This document shows, piece after piece, positions 57,358-64,000 of a stretch of 64,000 nucleotides of DNA. Source of the stretch: Agrostemma githago (lineage: Eukaryota; Streptophyta; Magnoliopsida; Caryophyllales; Caryophyllaceae); NCBI GenBank assembly GCA_958450325.1, contig OY288243.1, positions 38,166,878 through 38,230,877 of the forward strand, in the 5' to 3' direction. Each line of letters opens with the position of its first letter. Position 1 is the first letter of the stretch. Made by a program: the position numbers and the translations under genes. Under the pieces are notes generated by a model, which was not told the origin of the DNA, did not search any database, and worked only from the letters and a program-made list of their open reading frames with translations.

Positions 57358-59903
57358 TTCGGATCCAGTCAGAATCCCTCAAGCAGCCAGGGAGCGTCAA
57401 CTCAGCCTTCTGGAGGAGGGCCTCTCTCAGCACTAACAAGCTCAATTATCACACCCCTCGTCCAGGCGGTTCTCACCAGCCCGACACCAAGACCTATGCC
57501 ATTGACGTCTAAGCCCCCTCTGGCGCCTAAGGCATCAGGAGCATCCAACTCTTCCATATCCAGCAGGGAGAGTATTCCAGCCAAAGCCCCAACCTAGGGA
57601 GGATCACCTGGAGATACTCCCAGAGGCACGACACCCCAGGACCCGATGTAGAGCATGATCCAAGGAATCAACGCCCTACGCCAGGTGGTGGAGACCCTGC
57701 AGGGGGTCAACCAGGACCTCAAGGCCCAGATCTTAACGATGATCAAACCTCCAGCCGCACCAGTTCAGCCATCACTGGGAATGCTGTCCCTAGTACCTGA
57801 AGGAGAAGCGAGCTTCCTCGGAAAGCTAGACACCAACAGGAGATGCACCAGAACAATCCCCTCAGAACTGGTCGCCAGGCTAGAACTCGGTTTGGCACCA
57901 CCCAGCGGAGTCATCGAGCCTCAGGGACTAGGTTGTCTGTCCTACGATCGCGCACCTAACAGACAATAAACTGTAGGTAACACTCTCTCTGATATTGAAA
58001 GTCAGGAAACTAACTTGCTGTCTCTCACAGGTACCCCTATCCTCCAGACACCAGGATGGCAATCCGCAACTCGACCAGGAATAGTCACCTTATCCGGCAG
58101 TCAGTCCTCTGGAGGAGCATGGGCAGCAGCCACTCCCACCCAGCAGATTTTAGGATGGCAGCCAGGAGCTCTAACCAGCACGTCGGTCCAAGTCAGCAAC
58201 CCGTATCCTGGAGGATTCTGGCCAGCAGGAGTCCCATTTCAGCAAGCAACAGGGTGGCAGTCTGGGTCCACAATCAACGCAACACCATTGCCTAACCCTC
58301 CTAAAAATCAGTACTCTGGACGAGCATGGTCAGGAGGTACACCCTTTGGCTTATTTCCACCTGTCTCTTACCCTCTTGTAGGAACAGATAACACAGTGGA
58401 CCAGTGGTACCAGAAACTGAGGGACTTGATCAACAAGATTCCAGGAATGCCCCGTCCCCTAGAAAGAGCAGCGAGAGATAGCTACGCGGACTCTCCTTTC
58501 ACCGACGACCTAACTAGCGTCGCCGTGCCCAAAGGATTCGTGCCGCCAGCCATGACACTCTATGACGGTATTGCAGACCCGCTGGATCACATCAACCAAT
58601 ACAAGCATAACATGATGGTAGTGACCGTAGTAGGACCCCTGAAGGAGGCATGCATGTGCAAGGGATTCGGCTCCACCATGTTAGGAGCATCTTTGTAGTG
58701 GTTCGTTAGCCTGCCCAATCGGAGTATCACTTCCTTTGCGATCGAACTTGGTTAACGCCTTCAACCAACAGTTTGCCAGCAGCTGAAAACCAGAGAACCA
58801 AACCAGCGATCTATACCGGGTGGTGCAGAAGTTTGAGGAATCCATACGTGATTTTCTTAACAGATTCAACAAAGAGAAGGTGACAATCCCCAGATGTGAC
58901 ATAGCAACAGCTATAGAGGCCTTCCGCCAGGGACTCCACCAGGATTCAGATCTGTACAAGGACCTCACCAAGTATCCATACACCACATTTGAGGATGTGC
59001 AAACAAAAGCATTAACAGCCATTAGGCTAGAGGAGGATTCAGGCCCTAGAAGAGCTACTTATGATCTAGATCATACTTCCAGAAAAGCACCGGTGGAAAA
59101 GAAAGACGAGAGATCGAAACCCTAAAGCAGGAATGTGAACAAGTTCTCTAGGGGCAGGGACTGGAAAGACAACCTTGAATTACCACCAAAAATAAGTGAG
59201 TACGGGTTCTCTACCAGCCTTGCATGTTTGCTCAAATTAAAGCTTTGAGAGAATTGGGACGCAAAGTCAGGTGGCCCAAAAAGCAGGAGTACACCAATGA
59301 TAGAAGAGATCAGATACCAGCAAGAAATGCGAGTTCCATGATGACATCGACCACAACACCGATGAATGCGTCCTGCTCAGGAAAGAGATTAAGTATCACT
59401 ACGACTAGGGAAACCTGGTCACCTCATGCCCAAGAACACCACCAGAGTAAATTCGGCAAACTAGGTGTTACCCTCTCCTCCACCAATATGTACTAGGATC
59501 GTTAATGTTATTACGGGAGGTTCAGAGTTATGTGGGCTAACCTATTTTGCAGCAAAAAGGCACGCCACCCAGGCTAAGGGAGAGAAGCCAGAGCACTCCT
59601 GCAGAATCATCCGTAAGGATCTCCAAGCTGTCACCTTCGACGAAACCGATGTACAATCTGCCCCAGAGCTGCACCATGACGCATTAATAATCACACTCTC
59701 TATCGGGAACCGCACCGTAAAGAAAATATTGGTGGATACCGGAAGCTCTGTCAAACTCATCATGCTGGAGACCCTCCAGAATATGGGTTTTAGCAAAAAA
59801 GACTTATCTAAGAAGGCCATCCCCCTGGTGGGTTTCAGTGGCGAAACCAAGCATTCTCTAAGAGAGATTATCAAGCTACAACGTAATCTTGGGCCAACCT
59901 ACG
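57358..59903 (+). pseudogene. Gag-protease of the plus-strand gypsy element, disrupted
   Basis: Pieces in order: a Ser/Pro-rich N-terminus (57358-57594), a short coiled segment with ALRQVVETLQGVNQDLKAQI (57655 on), a Gly/Trp-rich region, the retrotransposon gag core (58490-59100) with SPFTDDL, YDGIADPLDHI, CKGF and FLNRFNKEKVTIP, then the protease (59600-59880) with KKILVDTGSSVKL. Stops and frameshifts near 57595, 57650, 58696, 58750 and 59125 break it. The gag pattern matches Tat-type gypsy elements. Insertion of E6 ends it just after the protease. Confidence 0.85.
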
Positions 59904-62173
59904 TGTGGACATGACATAGGTCCACCCCGACGCGGCCACGCGCGGGTTTGGGTAGGCGAATGAATCTCCATATGAAACGGATCGAATTGAAATTTAGGTC
60001 GAAGTGGAGTCGCCACCGAATTTTGTGGTTATTCGGAACCATTCGAGCCCACTCTATGTCGTAGTGGTCCGTATACAAAATACGGCCCATTTCCGATGTC
60101 AGAGTTTATTGGGCTCGTCCCTTTGCATTTGATACCAAAACCGACATTATCGGATATTGTGTATTGAATGACTCTCGTGCGCCAACGGTTTTGGGCATCC
60201 GGAAACCGAGGTTCTGAGTAAGGGGTGAGGGTACGTGTTGGGAAGCCCACAAAGGACACCCAACCCCGCCCGCACTAGCGGCCTCTACTAAGATCTCGAA
60301 TGAACTTTGAATACGCGCGTTAGTTAAACGGGAAAATGATATGCAAAGATTATTTTCCCTAAACATGTGAATGGAATTGAAAAGGGTTTCTAAGTCAATT
60401 TAATGCAATTTGATTCTAACGTCAAAGTTGAATTTTAGCATGTGGGTTCATTTTAGTACAATAAAATAAACAAAAATAAATTGACAAGAAAATAACAAAC
60501 TTGTTAGTAACGGTATAATGATAATAACAGTTTGCGAATAATGTAGTATGATGCATGGTTTTGAAAAGAATAGTAGGTCACGTGATGGATTAACACGTGT
60601 TGACCGAGGTCAAGGAAAAAAATATATCGAGATCTAAAAAAATATTTTGTCTAAAAAAATGATGTTCGAAGAATAATAATAAAAAAGAGCGAAATTGTTT
60701 TCTTCGGAAAATTGGTGATTTTATTAAATCGCGTACAAATATTGCGTAATTTGCACTCGACTTAATATTTTCGATATTTGTCGTATTCAATATTCGATTA
60801 TGAAATCGATATTAAATACTTGGAATAATTTATACTCGATTTTAATTGTGATGCTCGTCATATCCCATATTCGATTATGGAATCGATATGGAATACTAGA
60901 GTGAAAAAATAAAGAATATTGATTTGAATCGTTTAAAATAACCAAGACGATATAGATATTCCTCCGCGTTTGTAGTGTCATGATTCGAACGAATTAAATA
61001 ACATCTACGTTATCATCAACGAAAAATTGAATTGGCTAAATTGTTTGATTAGATTATTAGACTTGACATCCAATTATGGAATTGGCATCGGATCTAACGT
61101 ATCGACACTTTGCTTGAATGAAAACTTGATTCCCTCAGCTGTTCCGACATCGAAATAAATCCCTAAGGATTAGGATGTCAGATCCGCGTCAACGGGTTTC
61201 GACCCTTATTAAATATAATGCTTATTTTTTGAAAATTAATGTAAATATGCGACTAATGATAATGATGTAAACAAAAAAAAAATTGTTTAAGTTAACTTAT
61301 CTCAATAATCAAATAATCGGGGTATTGGAACAAGCGACCGTCAACGCTGTGTGCAGTACACTTGTATATTCGTGTTTCCTTATTCCGATACCCCTCTTAT
61401 TCGACACAAATCGATAAGTATTTTAATGTTTTGTATTAGTTATTATCGATATTATGATGCAATAAAGAAAAAAAAAAGTAAGAAAAAGCGAAGAAGATGA
61501 CGAGAGGAAGAGAAGAAAGAGTGAACGGGGTTTTGACACCCTCAACCTACATGTTCTTGTCTCGTATCGAACTCGTAACCATAGCTTTAACACAAGAGTC
61601 TTCGAGGTTTTATGGAGGTTAAGTTATGGTGGCTCGGGATTGATTCCTAAAACTAGGTTTAGGGTTTTTTTGCTAGTGTAGAATTGCTAGGGTTTGATTA
61701 GGGTTGAAATTAGGGTTTGAGTTTGATGTTTTTTAGGGTTGTAAAGTTGTGAAATTGAGTGTGCATGGGGTTGTTTATATAGGCATTGCCCATGTATTTT
61801 GGTGTCTAGGGTTTTTGCTCTAACGGACTTGACCTGATGGCCCGTTTGAAGGTGGACTGTTGGTTTTGCTTCTTTAGTTGGACTTTTTGTATTTGAGTGG
61901 CTGCTTTGATGTGTCTCGGAAACGACTTTGACCAGGGTTGACCCAATCGCTAAAAGTCGGTTTTAATTCCGGTGTCGGTTTCGGCCCAAATTAGCCTTAT
62001 TTGATTGGAAACGGCCCACTGGACCTGGATTTGAGGTTGATTTTGTGTTAGCCAGCGATTAATGGATTTGAGCCCGTATCCGAGCGCATAGAAGCATGTT
62101 AGTGTCCGATCATCATCGGGTGCTTTTTGGAAACTGCTATAGACACCTGGCAGTCAAAATGCGGGTGTCTACA
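59904..62173 (-). repeat. E6: LTR of a further Retand-like element
   Basis: 2270 bp, TGTGGACATGACATAGG to GCGGGTGTCTACA. It keeps the GTTGGG/CCCAAC hairpin (60237-60265) and the CACCCTCAACCTACATG block (61537-61553), and is otherwise quite diverged from E1-E3. Left target copy CTACG at 59899-59903; the other end is outside the window. Confidence 0.85.
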
Positions 62174-63211
62174 GAGCCCTCACTCTGACTGAGGCTTGGA
62201 CAAGGCGAAAGTCAGAGTAGCCACCAGGCCAATCGCGGATTGAAACCTGGCGGACTACCGGTCGGGTCGTTTATAGTCCATTAGACTCGCGTGAAAGGCT
62301 CGCCAGCCATAAGCTAGAAGTCATACCTGAGCTGATGACGATAACTCCGTGGTGAATTGGACTTGTCGCATAAGTCCTGGGTGTGCCTGTATGTAGGCCC
62401 ATCCCGTTAGGTACCACCGTTGGCTTCAGCTGGGGAGGTATAGTGGGTTGCACATCTCTGTTTAAGTCGTACCTGTATAAGTCACATAAAATGCATGCAA
62501 CACGTAGGTAGCAAAATGACTCGCGCTGGGGGAAAATGATTTTTTGAAAACTTGAATTTTGAAATCTTGAAAATTTGAGATTTTTTGAATTTTGGAAACT
62601 TTGAGATTTTTGACTCCTAACAAAGATTAGGAAAGTAATTTGCAGTTTAAATAGACCGAAATTTGACCTTGTCGAAAAGGATCTTTTTTCGAATGGCTAG
62701 ATTTTGCAAATTTCAGAGTGGAATTTGAAGAGAGAGGCCTACCGACAGACTCGACTCTGGACGTGACCGGATGAGTTGACTGACACGACTGGACTCTCGA
62801 GGGGTTGGACCGTGACTCGGTAGCGGTGTGGGCCGCCTAACAAGACTCTTAAGTTGCACTATCCCGTAGCCTAGGCGAGTGGCAACACGGTCGCACATCG
62901 AAACGGGATAGATATACTATGGGGGGATTGCAGTAGCCTGTAATGGGACTGTTTTAGTCTGGTGCCCTTCCGGATTTCTGATTCTAGGGTACATTTCCAA
63001 AGTGGGTATTGCCTCGAGTCCTGACAGATTCTTGTCTTCGACTGAGCCGAGTACTAGGACACACTACAGAAAGGAGGCTAGATCTGGATTTTGTGAGTGG
63101 ATGGAGAACTTCTGCCTAGGAGAAGCCCCCGGGACAACAAAGCTAGCTGTTGAGAACATGATGGTGTCGTGACCGGAATGATGGCGCTTTTTGAATGTGT
63201 GTCAATGTGGG

Positions 63212-63281
63212 TGGTTGTGCCTCCGTTGAAAGGCTGCCTACGTATTCACGTGTAGTGAAATCAAACCAAGCCGTAGTTCAG
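63212..63281. promoter_or_regulatory. Conserved double hairpin (E6 copy)
   Basis: CTACG-TATTCAC-GTGTA-GTGAA-CGTAG. Compared with E1/E3, two stem positions changed on both sides so that pairing is kept (TCCAT/ATGGA became TTCAC/GTGAA). Confidence 0.65.
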
Positions 63282-63547
63282 TGTCGGAAGATGTATTATG
63301 GTGCCTATTCTAATAGGACTTTGTGTGTAACTTAGCCGCCGTAATGACGGTGTAGGCTATGTGCATTACCAGTGATGTCTTGATCAAAGGGCTTGAATGG
63401 TGAGGATATTAATCCTGTGACTGTGAGCGCTCTCCGGGGTAGCCCCCAGAGGTGGTGTGAACTATTTGGGCATGTTCTATGCCGACTGCAAGTTGAGTTC
63501 CCGTGTTCGGGGTTGGTAACTGGTTTGGATGAGAAGAGTTGGGATGA

Positions 63548-63932
63548 GATTTTAACGAGTTTTGTTCTCGGGATTTTTAACGAGTTCTGCTCTCGGGGAA
63601 TTTTAACGAGTTTTATTCTCGGGATTTTTAACGAGTTCTGCTCTCGGGGAATTTTAACGAGTTTTGTTCTCGGGATTTTTAACGAGTTCTGCTCTCGGGG
63701 AATTTTAACGAGTTTTGTTCTCGGGATTTTTAACGAGTTCTGCTCTCGGGGAATTTTAACGAGTTTTGTTCTCGGGATTTTTAACGAGTTCTGCTCTCGG
63801 GGAATTTTAACGAGTTTTGTTCTCGGGATTTTTAACGAGTTCTGCTCTCGGGGAATTTTAACGAGTTTTGTTCTCGGGATTTTTAACGAGTTCTGCTCTC
63901 GGGGAATTTTAACGAGTTTTGTTCTCGGGATT
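63548..63932. repeat. 51-bp tandem array (about 7.5 units)
   Basis: Each unit is a 24-bp half (TTTTAACGAGTTTTGTTCTC then GGGA) plus a 27-bp half (TTTTTAACGAGTTCTGCTCT then CGGGGAA), two diverged copies of an older repeat of about 25 bp. Units are almost identical; the second carries one G-to-A change. Because 51 is divisible by three it creates an open frame, which is not taken as a gene. Confidence 0.95.
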
Positions 63933-64000
63933 TGATGTTTTTGGAAATGTGGTGCTAGGAAGTAAGTGGCTTTGATGACTCGAAATCTGGAGCTCGGTTC

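Larger units (their letters stand above)
56682..59903 (+). mobile_element. Decayed plus-strand gypsy element (5' LTR, gag, protease), cut by E6
   Basis: An LTR of about 600 bp (56682-57279; start TGATGATGTGACACG is the best guess) is followed by a primer site and a gag-protease region with several stops. It is interrupted at 59903/59904 by E6, whose left target copy is CTACG (59899-59903). Reverse transcriptase and the 3' LTR would lie outside the window. Confidence 0.75.
62174..64000 (-). mobile_element. E6 interior (3' part), lacking the opposite-strand ORF
   Basis: Starts GAGCCCTCACTCTGACTGAGG and follows E1/E3 for about 350 bp, then diverges. No opposite-strand PMD-like ORF is found. The conserved hairpin (63212-63281) is nevertheless present, followed by a tandem array. 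Pol would lie to the right, outside the window. Confidence 0.75.

Noticed and set aside
63548..63932. CRISPR-like array
   Set aside because: Units are directly contiguous without unique spacers, and the DNA is from a plant nuclear genome.
63393..63935. 180-residue open frame with a repeated NEFCSRG motif
   Set aside because: It is the translation of the 51-bp tandem array; a unit length divisible by three keeps any frame open. No start context or homology.

Overview
The window is plant nuclear DNA, almost entirely transposable elements stacked inside one another. It holds one plausible host gene: a small two-exon mTERF-domain gene on the minus strand at 3850-5331. The plant origin is clear from Tat/Retand-type, Tekay/Del-type and Copia LTR elements, CACTA remnants, Stowaway and Tourist-like MITEs, a plant L1-type LINE, and plant-style introns. 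The dominant family resembles Retand, which was described from Silene. That hints at Caryophyllaceae/Caryophyllales, but this is inference only; no host gene here settles the species.

Layout. 1-820: 3' end of a Ty3/gypsy LTR. 821-3720: AT-rich DNA, a Harbinger-like MITE end, and a TRIM-like Copia element (1814-3583, TSD CCCTA) with a different MITE in each LTR and a minisatellite in place of genes. 3850-5331: mTERF gene. 5974-6249: Stowaway MITE. 6314-51379: a minus-strand CACTA element (terminal repeats at 6314-6797, TNPA/TNP2 remnants at 48990-51379) split by a large nest. The nest has five levels, four of them closed by target-site duplications: CACTA > Tekay/Del-like non-coding gypsy element (6798-48842, AAATG) > decayed Retand-like element E1 (11991-44708, CTAAC) > solo LTR E2 (12458-30163, ATGTG) > intact Retand-like element E3 (12947-28254, GGTTG). 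A LINE fragment interrupts the left LTR of the Tekay/Del-like element. 51380-55577: LTR and truncated interior of a fourth Retand-like element (E4), inserted in the CACTA TNP2 gene. 55578-56681: unassigned non-coding DNA with CTCGATCGAG palindromes. 56682-59903: a decayed plus-strand gypsy element (LTR, gag, protease), interrupted by a further Retand-like element (E6, from 59904 to beyond the window) whose interior carries a 51-bp tandem array.

How the main element works. E3 reads on the minus strand: a 2.58-kb 5' LTR with TATA box, a tRNA-type primer binding site, one uninterrupted 2096-residue Gag-Pro-RT-RNaseH-archaeal-type RNaseH-integrase polyprotein, then a 3' region. On the opposite strand that 3' region carries a two-exon ORF (495 residues) resembling the plant mobile domain/DUF7745 proteins. 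The two genes converge. In the short gap between their stop codons lies a conserved hairpin, found in three elements, whose stem differs by base-pair-preserving changes. The E3 LTRs appear to differ by two substitutions and two homopolymer-length changes, so the insertion is very young.

Most apparent ORFs elsewhere lie inside LTRs or opposite pol and are not genes.
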